Made by a program: the position numbers and the translations under genes. A stretch of DNA of 10,965 bases from Candidatus Merdimorpha stercoravium (GTDB lineage: Bacteria > Bacteroidota > Bacteroidia > Flavobacteriales > UBA1820), in the NCBI GenBank assembly GCA_018715295.1, contig DVLY01000173.1, forward strand, positions 1-10,965. Reading direction: 5' to 3'. Below, one piece after another: positions 1 through 7,453 of the stretch. Under the pieces are notes generated by a model. It did no database searches. It was given only the letters and a program-made list of their open reading frames with translations, and was not told where the DNA came from. Each line of letters opens with the position of its first letter. The stretch's first letter is position 1.

Positions 1-218
1 GACAAAAAAGCCGTCCTTGATACATTTGTATAAAAAATCGAATGACAAAGTTGAATTTTCTGGGAAGAGGGAGATGAAACATTTGTGAATATTTAGTAGT
101 TGATAAATGTAAACTCGGCGAAAGTACAGGAAAAATGTACAAAAGTGTATAGGTCGCGTTTGCTCTTTTGGAGTGTCCGTATGGGCGCGGCCAACCACTT
201 TGTTTTCCTCCTCGGTTT
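1..218. other. AT-rich stretch with no gene seen
   Basis: This stretch has no credible open frame in any direction. It is clearly richer in A and T than the coding DNA to its right. A TACATTTG box at 21-28 fits the Bacteroidota -7 consensus TAnnTTTG, but the position where its -33 partner should lie is at or beyond the window edge and no obvious gene start follows, so I do not call it a promoter. The short open frame beginning at 168 has low-complexity translation and lies across the repeat element, so I reject it as a gene. Confidence 0.55.
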
Positions 219-325
219 TGCGCTCGGCTTTCACTATCTTTCCATAAGATAGGATGCGCCTCGGCAGCGTTAAGATCGAAAACTTCGTTTTCATCTTTCC
301 GCTGCGCTCGGCTTTCACTATCTTT
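219..325. repeat. Intergenic repeat element: two identical 23-bp copies plus two hairpins
   Basis: An identical 23-bp sequence occurs at 219-241 and 303-325, with the core GCGCTCGGCTTTCACTATCT. A shorter, one-base-altered copy of its left part (TGCGCCTCGGC) lies between them at 255-265. Two stem-loops sit in the element. One is CTATCTT/AAGATAG at 234-240 and 246-252 with a 5-base loop. The other is an 11-bp stem with one bulged base at 272-283 and 287-297 around a 3-base loop. From memory, closely similar sequences recur between genes in Bacteroidales genomes; I could not check this here. The right-hand copy ends in a -7 promoter box, so the element may serve as a portable promoter. No coding function is seen. 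Confidence 0.7.
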
Positions 326-326
326 G
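319..326 (+). promoter_or_regulatory. Probable -7 box for the M14 peptidase gene
   Basis: TATCTTTG matches the Bacteroidota -7 consensus TAnnTTTG exactly. It overlaps the end of the right-hand repeat copy and lies 66 bases before the chosen start codon of the M14 peptidase gene, so transcription would begin near 333. A good TTG at the -33 position is not seen; only TTTCC at 296-300 lies at the right distance, which weakens the call. The left repeat copy carries the related TATCTTTC, which lacks the final G. Confidence 0.5.
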
Positions 327-391
327 ACAACCGTTGATAAACCGAATTAAAACCGAAAATCCGCCGGTATTTGCCGGGAAAAGGTATGTAT

Positions 392-1537
392 ATGGAAATA
401 GAAGTGTTAAAAATGGTGTATTCCGCCTCGAAAGAGCCGTCCATTACCGGACGGATCATCCCTCCGGAGCGAGTTTTCTCCCTTTGTCAAGCCTTCGGCG
501 CGCAAACGGAACTCTTGGGAACATCTGTCCTCGGACGGCCCATCTGCTCGGTGAAGTTCGGACGCGGACCGCGACGTATCCTGTTTTGGACGCAGATGCA
601 CGGCAACGAACCGACAGCTACCGGGGCGGTATTCGACCTTCTGAACTTTCTCAAAGGCCGCCCCGAAGGAAGCGAACACTACGTGGAACGTTTGTACGAG
701 GATTTTACCCTGCTTTTTACCCCGATGCTCAATCCCGACGGGGCGGTTCTTTTCCGCCGCAGCAACGCGCTGGGCATCGACCTGAACCGCGATGCACTGG
801 CTCTTGCGGCTCCCGAGAGCCGTATCTTGCGCCGGGTGCTTCAGGATTTCCGGCCCGAGTATTGTTTCAATCTCCACGACCAGCGCAATGGCTACAATGT
901 GGCGGGCACCCCTCGGACAGCTACCCTGTCGTTCCTGGCGCCTTCGGAAGACCTCCAGCGGACGGTTACCCCGGGCAGAAAGGCTTCGATGGCCCTCATT
1001 GCGGCGATGAACCGCTGCGTGCAGCAGATCATTCCGGGGTGCGTGGGGCGTTACAGCGACGAGTTTTACCCCACGGCCGTGGGCGATACCTGCCAAAAGG
1101 CGGGCTATCGGACGGTGCTCATCGAGAGTGGCACGTATCCGGGCGACCCCGAGCGGCAGACGGCGCGCTTGGGCAATTTTGCGGCGATACTGGCCGCGTT
1201 GGAATTCCTTTCCAGGGAGGACGACCTTACCCGGGGGTGGCAGGAGTACGAAACGATCCCCCGCAACGATACCAGGATGATGGACGTGATCCTGCGGGGA
1301 GTACGCACTTCTCTGGGCGATTGTTCGGCAAGGGTGGACATCGGGGTGATGTTCGAGGAAAAACCGTCGGCAGACGGACAAAGTCTGGTGAAAAAGGCTG
1401 TGGTCGAAGCCATCGGGGATTTGCGCTATTACTACGGTATCCGCGAGATCGACGCGGAAAAAGAGCCTCCGACGGGCTTGGGGACTTGCCCTCAAGTGGG
1501 CGACGAGCTTCCTTGGGAGGCTTTGATCCTCAAGTAA
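392..1537 (+). CDS. M14-family zinc carboxypeptidase, cytosolic
   Basis: This is a predicted zinc metallopeptidase of the M14 (carboxypeptidase A-like) family, which removes C-terminal residues or opens amide bonds in small peptides or peptide-like substrates. Numbered from the ATG at 392 (381 residues), the zinc motif HxxE is at H70 and E73. An NPDG motif at 114-117 is followed by two arginines (122-123), then LNRD with N132 and R133. The third zinc histidine is H162 in FNLHDQ, and the catalytic glutamate is E245 in LIESGTYPGD. All key M14 positions are therefore present and in order. There is no signal peptide or membrane segment, so it should act in the cytosol. The last 90 or so residues lie outside the core and are unassigned. 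ATG codons at 386 and 413 and a TTG at 371 are alternative starts; 392 is preferred because AAAAGG lies about 7 bases before it. The exact substrate is unknown. Confidence 0.88.
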   Translation: MEIEVLKMVYSASKEPSITGRIIPPERVFSLCQAFGAQTELLGTSVLGRPICSVKFGRGPRRILFWTQMHGNEPTATGAVFDLLNFLKGRPEGSEHYVERLYEDFTLLFTPMLNPDGAVLFRRSNALGIDLNRDALALAAPESRILRRVLQDFRPEYCFNLHDQRNGYNVAGTPRTATLSFLAPSEDLQRTVTPGRKASMALIAAMNRCVQQIIPGCVGRYSDEFYPTAVGDTCQKAGYRTVLIESGTYPGDPERQTARLGNFAAILAALEFLSREDDLTRGWQEYETIPRNDTRMMDVILRGVRTSLGDCSARVDIGVMFEEKPSADGQSLVKKAVVEAIGDLRYYYGIREIDAEKEPPTGLGTCPQVGDELPWEALILK

Positions 1538-1643
1538 GAGGGGCCGTTGGTCGGGATAGGACGAGTTTTTGGAATCCGATACATTCCTGAACTTGAAAAA
1601 TGTGTGGTAAGGAAGAAAAGGAAAAAATAAAACGAATCGAACC

Positions 1644-3866
1644 ATGAGTGTTTTCTGCTGGACAATAGGCTCCGTAGGGAGAAAATGTATAAAACTCGGA
1701 GCCAAGGGTCTGTATGGGTTGGGAGGAATCCTCCTCGTCGTCCTTTTATCGGCCGGTTGCAAGAAAGAGGCGCCCCCTTCTCCCGAGCCGGATCCCGATC
1801 CTACTCCGGGGGCAGTTACGACCGAATATCTGCAGTTGAACGTCGCTACGGCTAATCAAATGAAGGTTTCCCAGACCGGGCAGGAACTCTACCAGATCGT
1901 TACCGAGGGAGAAGACCCTTACGTCTATACGCATGCCTTGTCCAAGGCCAACCCGGCCGATTCCGTCGTTTTGACCTTCGATTACTGCTCTCCGCAGGGG
2001 GTGGATTTTCTCCAGGTCTTCCTGGCCGCTCCGGTCTCGGAAGAGCGTTCGAGCCGCACGAAAGCCCTGGAAGCCACCTCCGAATGGAAAACGTGGTCGT
2101 ACAACCTGTATTTTTCCATCCGGGACTGCGCATGGGGGCGGGCAGGCGACTACCTTCGTTTGGATTTCGGCGACCGGGCCGGCGTTTCGCTCCAAATCCG
2201 CAACCTGTACTTTCGGAGCATGACTGCCGAAGAAAAAAAGGAAGTGGAGCAACAGGAGGCCGAAGAGCAGCGGGACCAGGCGATGGAAGCTCGCCTGAAG
2301 GATTACCTGTCCCGCGATTATCCGGAGGCCGGGATTACCTCGGTACAGGTGGACGGCGACCAAGTAACGGTGCAAGGGTATTGTCCCTCCGGGAAGACGT
2401 ATGCCTTGGCGGAAATACCTCCTTATCAGGATGTAACCGAAAGTTCGGAGTTTCCTTTTGCCGCTCCGGTCGGCTCCGGAGCTTTCTCCTCGACGCTCGA
2501 TCGGTGGGTCGAGCGCGACGGGATGCTTTACGACCGCGCCTTGTCCAAATGGGCCGTCGTCCTTCTCGAAGGGGAAAAGGAGACCCTTGCATCCCACGCC
2601 CGCTATGCGGACCAGGTGGGGACCTTGCCGGAACTTCCCCCGCTCGAACTTTCGAGCAAGAAAGGACTGGGCGGATTCCACATCAATCCGGTGGTGGGCG
2701 ACCTGGACGAATTGGGCATAACGAGCGTTACGGTCAATATCCTTCCCACCCAGCAGATGTTCCTTTCGCCGCAGGCCAACGCCGTGGCGCACCGGTACGG
2801 GGGAAAGACTTACTATTTCTCGGAGAGTTTCGTACAGGAAACCGACGAACGTTTGAGGCATCTGCAGGAAAAGAACATCGTCGTGGCGGCCATCCTGCTC
2901 ATCCCCCCGGCCTCGGCCCATCAGGACCCCTCGGTCGGCGCGCTGATGCAGCACCCTTCGTTCGACCCGGGTGTGGGAGCCGCCCACTACACGATGCCCA
3001 ACCTGACTACGCCGGAGAGCGTGAACTGCTATGCGGCCGCGCTCGATTTTCTGGCCGAACGGTACGGCTCGGACCAGAGTACCCACGGGAAGATCCACAA
3101 ATGGATCCTGCACAACGAGGTGGACTGCGGCCGGGATTGGACCAACATGGGCGACAAACCGGTTACGGTCTATACGGATACCTACCTCAAGTCGATGCGG
3201 ATGTGCTACCAGATCGTCCGCCAGTACGACGCCCGGGCCGAGGTAATGATCTCCCTGACGCATTCCTGGACGCACGAATCGGTCCAAGGCTACTCCTCGC
3301 GCCATATCCTGGGCTTGCTCAACGAGTTCTGCCGCCGCGAAGGCGATTTCCGCTGGGGAGTAGCCTACCATCCGTATCCGCAGGACCTGAACAATCCCCG
3401 GACGTGGGAAGACCCCGATGCGCTCTTTTCGATGAGTACGCCCTACGTAACCTTCAAAAACCTGGAGGTGCTGGATCGCTGGAGCAAACAGCCGGAAAAC
3501 CTCTACAAAGGCACCCAAAAGCGCAGTGTTTGGTTGTCCGAGAACGGCACCAACTCCAGGACCTACCAGCAGAAGGATTTGGAGGAGCAGGCGGCCGGGT
3601 TTGCCTATGCCTGGAAAAAGATCAAGGCGCTCGACGGGATCGACGGCATCCAGTGGCACAACTGGATAGACAACCGCCAGGAGGAGGGGCTGCGGATCGG
3701 CTTGCGGAAATTCCCGGACGAGCCGGACGACCCTTACGGCGCCAAACCCGTTTGGTATCTGTACCGGGCGGCCGGCACGGAGCAGGAGGAGGAGGCTTTC
3801 GAACCTTACCTCTCGGTGATCGGCCTTTCGGACTGGGACATCGTGCGGGAAGACATCGCACAATGA
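1644..3866 (+). CDS. DUF5722-like lipoprotein, predicted TIM-barrel glycosidase
   Basis: This is a 740-residue exported lipoprotein. After a 20-residue N-terminal lead comes a hydrophobic segment and a lipobox, LSAGC, with the lipidated cysteine at C39, then a Pro/Glu/Asp linker. Residues 60-192 look like a beta-sandwich, possibly carbohydrate-binding. Residues 195-222 are strongly charged and probably helical. From about 340 the sequence resembles the DUF5722 family, which I recall as a TIM-barrel glycosidase-like domain. HNEVD (E492) and LSENGTNS (E633) are placed like the acid/base and nucleophile of clan GH-A, with HxY at 576-578 and a WHNW motif at 671-674 adding aromatic and polar groups to the likely pocket. 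It would sit on a membrane or the cell surface and cut a glycan, but the substrate is unknown. No SusC/SusD pair or other glycan genes are beside it, so it is not in a visible utilisation locus. The ATG at 1644 is the only plausible start. The family name is recalled and not searched. Confidence 0.78.
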   Translation: MSVFCWTIGSVGRKCIKLGAKGLYGLGGILLVVLLSAGCKKEAPPSPEPDPDPTPGAVTTEYLQLNVATANQMKVSQTGQELYQIVTEGEDPYVYTHALSKANPADSVVLTFDYCSPQGVDFLQVFLAAPVSEERSSRTKALEATSEWKTWSYNLYFSIRDCAWGRAGDYLRLDFGDRAGVSLQIRNLYFRSMTAEEKKEVEQQEAEEQRDQAMEARLKDYLSRDYPEAGITSVQVDGDQVTVQGYCPSGKTYALAEIPPYQDVTESSEFPFAAPVGSGAFSSTLDRWVERDGMLYDRALSKWAVVLLEGEKETLASHARYADQVGTLPELPPLELSSKKGLGGFHINPVVGDLDELGITSVTVNILPTQQMFLSPQANAVAHRYGGKTYYFSESFVQETDERLRHLQEKNIVVAAILLIPPASAHQDPSVGALMQHPSFDPGVGAAHYTMPNLTTPESVNCYAAALDFLAERYGSDQSTHGKIHKWILHNEVDCGRDWTNMGDKPVTVYTDTYLKSMRMCYQIVRQYDARAEVMISLTHSWTHESVQGYSSRHILGLLNEFCRREGDFRWGVAYHPYPQDLNNPRTWEDPDALFSMSTPYVTFKNLEVLDRWSKQPENLYKGTQKRSVWLSENGTNSRTYQQKDLEEQAAGFAYAWKKIKALDGIDGIQWHNWIDNRQEEGLRIGLRKFPDEPDDPYGAKPVWYLYRAAGTEQEEEAFEPYLSVIGLSDWDIVREDIAQ

Positions 3867-3976
3867 AGGTGAGCGAGATGTTGTGAAAAAAAACGAAAGG
3901 AGCGGGGGAAAATGTATTTTTTGCCTTAAAACTCGATTTAGGCCGGGAAAAAGGGTGCTGTTCGCCCAAAAATAAG

Positions 3977-3984
3977 TACATTAG
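3977..3984 (+). promoter_or_regulatory. Possible -7 box for serB
   Basis: TACATTAG differs from the Bacteroidota -7 consensus TAnnTTTG at one position. It lies 29 bases before the serB ATG, so transcription would start near 3991 and give a short leader. No convincing -33 TTG is present about 19-21 bases upstream. A 5-bp stem (CGCGT at 3985-3989, ACGCG at 4000-4004) lies in the leader and could be chance. Weak call. Confidence 0.3.
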
Positions 3985-4013
3985 CGCGTATTTTCACTCA
4001 CGCGACAGGCAAG

Positions 4014-5258
4014 ATGAAACAGACTGAAAAACAGCAAAAACAGATCATCCTTCTCTCGGTTTCCGGCCCCGACCGTCCGGGGCTGACCAGCAGTTTGACC
4101 GGTATTTTGGGACAGTACGACGTATCCATCCTCGATATAGGCCAGTCGGACATCCACCAGACGCTCAACCTGGCCATCGTATTTGAAATGGGCGAGGATG
4201 CGCAGTCCGCCCCCCTGCTCAAGGACATCCTGATGAAGAGCTACGAGTTGGGACTTACCATCAAGTTCACTCCGCTCTCCCGGGAAGAATACCTCGAATG
4301 GGCCATCAACAAGAACAACTCCCGCTATATCATCACCGTGCTGGGGCGCTACCTGACGGCTGCACAGGTTCATGAGGTAGCGAAGGTGATAGCAAGTTAC
4401 AACTTGAATATCCGCACGATATATCGACTCACTCACCGTCCCCTTCCGGACGATCCCACCCGGAGGGTCTGCCTGGAGATGAACGTCGAAGGAGCGGTTT
4501 CCGACCGGAAAAAGATGACCTCCGACTTTCTGGAGGTGTCTTCCCGCGTGGGGGTGGACATCGCCTTCCAGCAGGACAACATGTACTACCGCAACCGCCG
4601 CCTGGTGTGCTTCGACATGGACTCGACCCTGATCCAGACCGAGGTGATCGACGAACTGGCGCGCCGCGCCGGCTCGGGCGAGCAGGTGAGTGCCATTACC
4701 GAATCGGCCATGCGGGGTGAAATCGACTTTCAGGAGAGTTTCAAACGCCGGATCAAAACCCTGGCTGGTCTTCCCGAAAGCGTGCTGCGCGAAGTGGCCG
4801 AATCCCTCCCCTTGACCGAAGGGGCCGAACGGCTGCTCTCCGCCTTGAAGATCTACGGGTACAAGACGGCCATCATCTCCGGAGGCTTCACCTACTTCGG
4901 CCAATACCTCCAGAAAAAACTGGGCATCGACTACGTCTTTGCCAACGAACTGGAGATAAAGGACGGCCACCTCACCGGCGGCTACGTCGGCCCGATCGTC
5001 GACGGGGCGCGCAAGGCCGAATACCTGCGCCTGCTGGCGCGGATGGAGGGTTTGTCCACCGAACAAGTCATTGCCTTGGGCGACGGGGCGAACGACCTGA
5101 TGATGCTCAATACCGCCGGGCTGGGGATCGCCTTCCAAGCCAAACCCATCGTGCGGGAGAATGCCCGCCACAGTATCTCTTCGCTCGGACTGGACGGGGT
5201 GCTGTACCTGCTGGGCTACCGCGACCGCCACATCGAAGACCTCCTGGCGCGCAAGTAG
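4014..5258 (+). CDS. serB: Phosphoserine phosphatase SerB with two N-terminal ACT domains
   Basis: SerB hydrolyses O-phospho-L-serine to L-serine and phosphate, the last step of the phosphorylated serine pathway, in the cytosol. The 414-residue protein has an ACT domain at about 10-90 (with the typical SGPDRPGLTSSL start), a second ACT-like domain at about 104-185, and a HAD phosphatase domain from about 195. The HAD motifs are complete. FDMDSTLI carries the nucleophile D201 and acid/base D203, AIISGGF has S289, GARKAEY has K334, and GDGANDLMM has metal ligands D357 and D361. The ACT domains suggest amino-acid feedback control, as in other long SerB proteins, but the ligand cannot be read from sequence. 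The gene follows the lipoprotein gene after a 147-base gap and precedes the OPT transporter by 146 bases, so it is probably its own unit. Confidence 0.95.
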   Translation: MKQTEKQQKQIILLSVSGPDRPGLTSSLTGILGQYDVSILDIGQSDIHQTLNLAIVFEMGEDAQSAPLLKDILMKSYELGLTIKFTPLSREEYLEWAINKNNSRYIITVLGRYLTAAQVHEVAKVIASYNLNIRTIYRLTHRPLPDDPTRRVCLEMNVEGAVSDRKKMTSDFLEVSSRVGVDIAFQQDNMYYRNRRLVCFDMDSTLIQTEVIDELARRAGSGEQVSAITESAMRGEIDFQESFKRRIKTLAGLPESVLREVAESLPLTEGAERLLSALKIYGYKTAIISGGFTYFGQYLQKKLGIDYVFANELEIKDGHLTGGYVGPIVDGARKAEYLRLLARMEGLSTEQVIALGDGANDLMMLNTAGLGIAFQAKPIVRENARHSISSLGLDGVLYLLGYRDRHIEDLLARK

Positions 5259-5404
5259 TTTTTTTCCTGCGGAGCAAGGCTTTATGAAGCCAAATGCGCG
5301 CACCGCACGGATCCGATGTAAAATACGCAAAGAGAGCAGGGCGCAAGCCAAGGCAAGATAGTACGCTGCGAAAATCAACGAAACACAACAACCTGACAAA
5401 TAAC
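5259..5404. other. Gap between serB and the OPT gene, no gene or clear promoter
   Basis: A run of seven T bases follows the serB stop directly, and a small hairpin (GGCTT/AAGCC, loop TATG, 5278-5291) comes after it, in the wrong order for an intrinsic terminator. No TAnnTTTG box is seen on the plus strand. The OPT gene therefore either uses a divergent promoter or is read through from serB. Confidence 0.4.
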
Positions 5405-7429
5405 ATGGCAGAAGAACAAGAACGCAAACAGAGCGGGGATGAGTTGCCCGAAAACGCCTTTCGGCCGCTCGCCCCGGGTGAGGAATACCACCCGCTGATG
5501 TCCCCGCAAAAGGAGTATCCGGAAGTAACCCTCTGGTCGGTAGGTTGGGGTATCCTGATGGCCGTCATTTTTTCGGCCGCCGCCGCCTTCCTGGGGCTGA
5601 AGATAGGCCAGGTGTTCGAAGCGGCGATCCCGATCTCGATCATTGCCGTGGGGCTGTCCTCGGCCGCCGGGCGGAAAAAAGCCCTGGGGGAGAACGTCAT
5701 TATCCAGTCGATCGGCGCCTGTTCGGGCGTGATCGTAGCCGGGGCCATCTTTACCCTGCCGGCTCTGTACATCCTGCAGGAGACGCATCCGGAGTTGGCG
5801 GTCAATTTCCTGGAGGTATTTCTCAGCTCGCTGCTGGGAGGTATCCTCGGTATTCTGTTCCTGATCCCTTTCCGCAAGTATTTCGTCAAACAGATGCACG
5901 GCAAATACCCCTTCCCCGAGGCTACGGCCACCACGCAGGTGCTCGTTTCGGGACAGAAGGGCGGCGCACAGGCCCGTCCGCTGGTGATCGCCGGACTGGT
6001 GGGCGGTTTGTACGACTTCCTGCTGTCCACCTTCGGTTGGTGGGCGGAGGTGCTCAAAACGGACATCCTTCCCTGGGGGGCAGCCCTGGCCGAGAAAGCC
6101 AAACTCGTCTTCCGGGTCAATACCGGAGCGGCCGTACTGGGATTGGGCTATATCGTGGGCTTGAAGTACAGCACCATCATCTGCGCCGGCTCGCTGCTGG
6201 TGTGGTGGGTGATCATCCCGCTGATGGGGGCATTGTTCCCGGATACGGTGCTGGCACTGGGCGATCCGAACATTACCACACCCGTAGGAGCGATGTCGGC
6301 CGATACGATCTTCACCACTTATGCGCGCCACATCGGTATCGGAGGCATCGCGATGGCCGGTGTGATCGGGATCGTCCGCTCGTGGGGTGTGATCAAGGGC
6401 GCTGTCGGGCTGGCTTCGCGTGAACTGGGCGGGAAGCGTTCCGCTGCACAGGGACAAGAGCAGGCCGTAGCCCGGACCGACCGCGACCTTTCGATGAAAT
6501 TCATCCTGATCGCTTCCGTAATCGCTCTGGCGGCGACTTTCCTGTTCTTTTACTTGGGCGTGATCCACAACCTGCTCCAGGCAGTGGTGGCCTTCGTGGT
6601 GGTGGCGGTGATCGCCTTCCTGTTTACCACCGTAGCGGCCAACGCCATAGCCATCGTGGGCACGAACCCGGTATCGGGCATGACGCTGATGACCCTCATC
6701 CTGGCATCGGTCATCCTGGTGGCCGTAGGACTGAAAGGCACGGCGGGCATCGTCGCTGCGCTGGTGATCGGCGGAGTGGTGTGCACGGCGCTTTCGATGG
6801 CCGGCGGGTTCATCACGGACCTGAAGATCGGTTATTGGTTGGGCTCCACCCCGGCCAAACAGCAGACGTGGAAGTTTCTCGGGACGCTCGTTTCGGCCGC
6901 TACGGTAGGCGGGGTGATCCTGGTGCTGAACAAGACGTACGGATTTTCGGCCGAAGGAGGCTTGGCCGCTCCCCAGGCCCATGCGATGGCGGCGGTGATC
7001 GAACCCTTGATGTTGGGCGGAGGCGCGCCCTGGCTGCTGTACGGCATCGGGGCGGTGCTGGCGCTGGTACTCACCTGGTTGGGGGTTCCGGGCCTGGCTT
7101 TTGCACTGGGGATGTTCATCCCGCTCGAACTCAATACGCCGCTGGTAATCGGCGGACTGATCAGCTGGTATGTCGGCTCGCGCAGCAAAGATGCGCAGGT
7201 CAACAAAGCGCGTCAGGACATGGGTACGCTGCTGGCTTCGGGCTTTATCGCCGGAGGTGCGCTGATGGGCGTGGTGAGTGCGGCGATGCGTTTCGGCGGT
7301 TTCGAGTACGCCTGTACGATGGGAGCGGGTTGGACCCAGGGATTGGGGCTGATGCTGTATGCGCTGCTGATAGTCTTTTTGACCCGTTATAGCATGAGAG
7401 GAAATAAAATGCTTCACCGATTTGAATAA
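5405..7429 (+). CDS. OPT-family oligopeptide/metal-chelate transporter
   Basis: This is a polytopic inner-membrane transporter of the oligopeptide transporter (OPT) family, which carries small peptides or metal chelates, probably by proton coupling. The 674-residue protein begins with a charged cytosolic tail of about 40 residues and then has about 14-16 hydrophobic segments. OPT hallmarks are GKYPFPEATATTQVL at 166-180, FTTVAANAIAIVGTNPVSG at 407-425 and GGFITDLKIGYWLGSTPAKQQ-like sequence at 467-487. A polar loop (about 335-362) divides the two halves. The ATG at 5405 is preferred. The frame stays open back to 5294, but that 37-residue extension is basic and low-complexity and does not resemble the family. 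Two small exported paralogs follow after 24 bases and probably share its transcript. The real substrate (peptide, siderophore or metal complex) cannot be told from sequence. Confidence 0.92.
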   Translation: MAEEQERKQSGDELPENAFRPLAPGEEYHPLMSPQKEYPEVTLWSVGWGILMAVIFSAAAAFLGLKIGQVFEAAIPISIIAVGLSSAAGRKKALGENVIIQSIGACSGVIVAGAIFTLPALYILQETHPELAVNFLEVFLSSLLGGILGILFLIPFRKYFVKQMHGKYPFPEATATTQVLVSGQKGGAQARPLVIAGLVGGLYDFLLSTFGWWAEVLKTDILPWGAALAEKAKLVFRVNTGAAVLGLGYIVGLKYSTIICAGSLLVWWVIIPLMGALFPDTVLALGDPNITTPVGAMSADTIFTTYARHIGIGGIAMAGVIGIVRSWGVIKGAVGLASRELGGKRSAAQGQEQAVARTDRDLSMKFILIASVIALAATFLFFYLGVIHNLLQAVVAFVVVAVIAFLFTTVAANAIAIVGTNPVSGMTLMTLILASVILVAVGLKGTAGIVAALVIGGVVCTALSMAGGFITDLKIGYWLGSTPAKQQTWKFLGTLVSAATVGGVILVLNKTYGFSAEGGLAAPQAHAMAAVIEPLMLGGGAPWLLYGIGAVLALVLTWLGVPGLAFALGMFIPLELNTPLVIGGLISWYVGSRSKDAQVNKARQDMGTLLASGFIAGGALMGVVSAAMRFGGFEYACTMGAGWTQGLGLMLYALLIVFLTRYSMRGNKMLHRFE

Positions 7430-7453
7430 CAATAATTTAGAAAATCGAATAAA

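Noticed and set aside
219..325. CRISPR array
   Set aside because: Only two full repeat copies, unequal intervening content with its own hairpins, and no cas genes nearby.
168..350. Short 60-codon frame over the repeat element
   Set aside because: Its repeated peptide pieces simply reflect the two DNA repeat copies, and no start or promoter supports it.
334..1590. Plus-strand frame overlapping the M14 peptidase gene
   Set aside because: Arg/Gly/Pro-rich translation without motifs, while the overlapping frame holds a complete M14 active site.
1538..1643. Promoter or terminator between the M14 and lipoprotein genes
   Set aside because: No TAnnTTTG box and no stem with a T run could be found, so it is left unannotated.
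1746..3863. Open frame of about 700 codons antisense to the DUF5722-like lipoprotein gene
   Set aside because: It is a shadow of the lipoprotein gene with Arg/Val/Gly-rich, domain-free translation and no promoter.
2084..3886. Plus-strand 600-codon frame inside the lipoprotein gene
   Set aside because: Frame-shifted shadow with Arg/Gly/Pro-rich content and no signal or domain.
3955..3969. Hairpin GGGTG/CGCCC as a terminator before serB
   Set aside because: The stem is 5 bp with a G-T pair, and on the plus strand it is flanked by A runs, not followed by T. It would only suit minus-strand transcription, where there is no gene to end.
3981..5399. Open frame of about 470 codons antisense to serB
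   Set aside because: It lies almost wholly inside serB, which has complete catalytic motifs, and its translation shows no recognisable domain.
5294..5404. Upstream start for the OPT gene
   Set aside because: The extra 37 residues are basic and low-complexity and unlike the family's usual N-terminus; ATG 5405 gives a normal charged tail.
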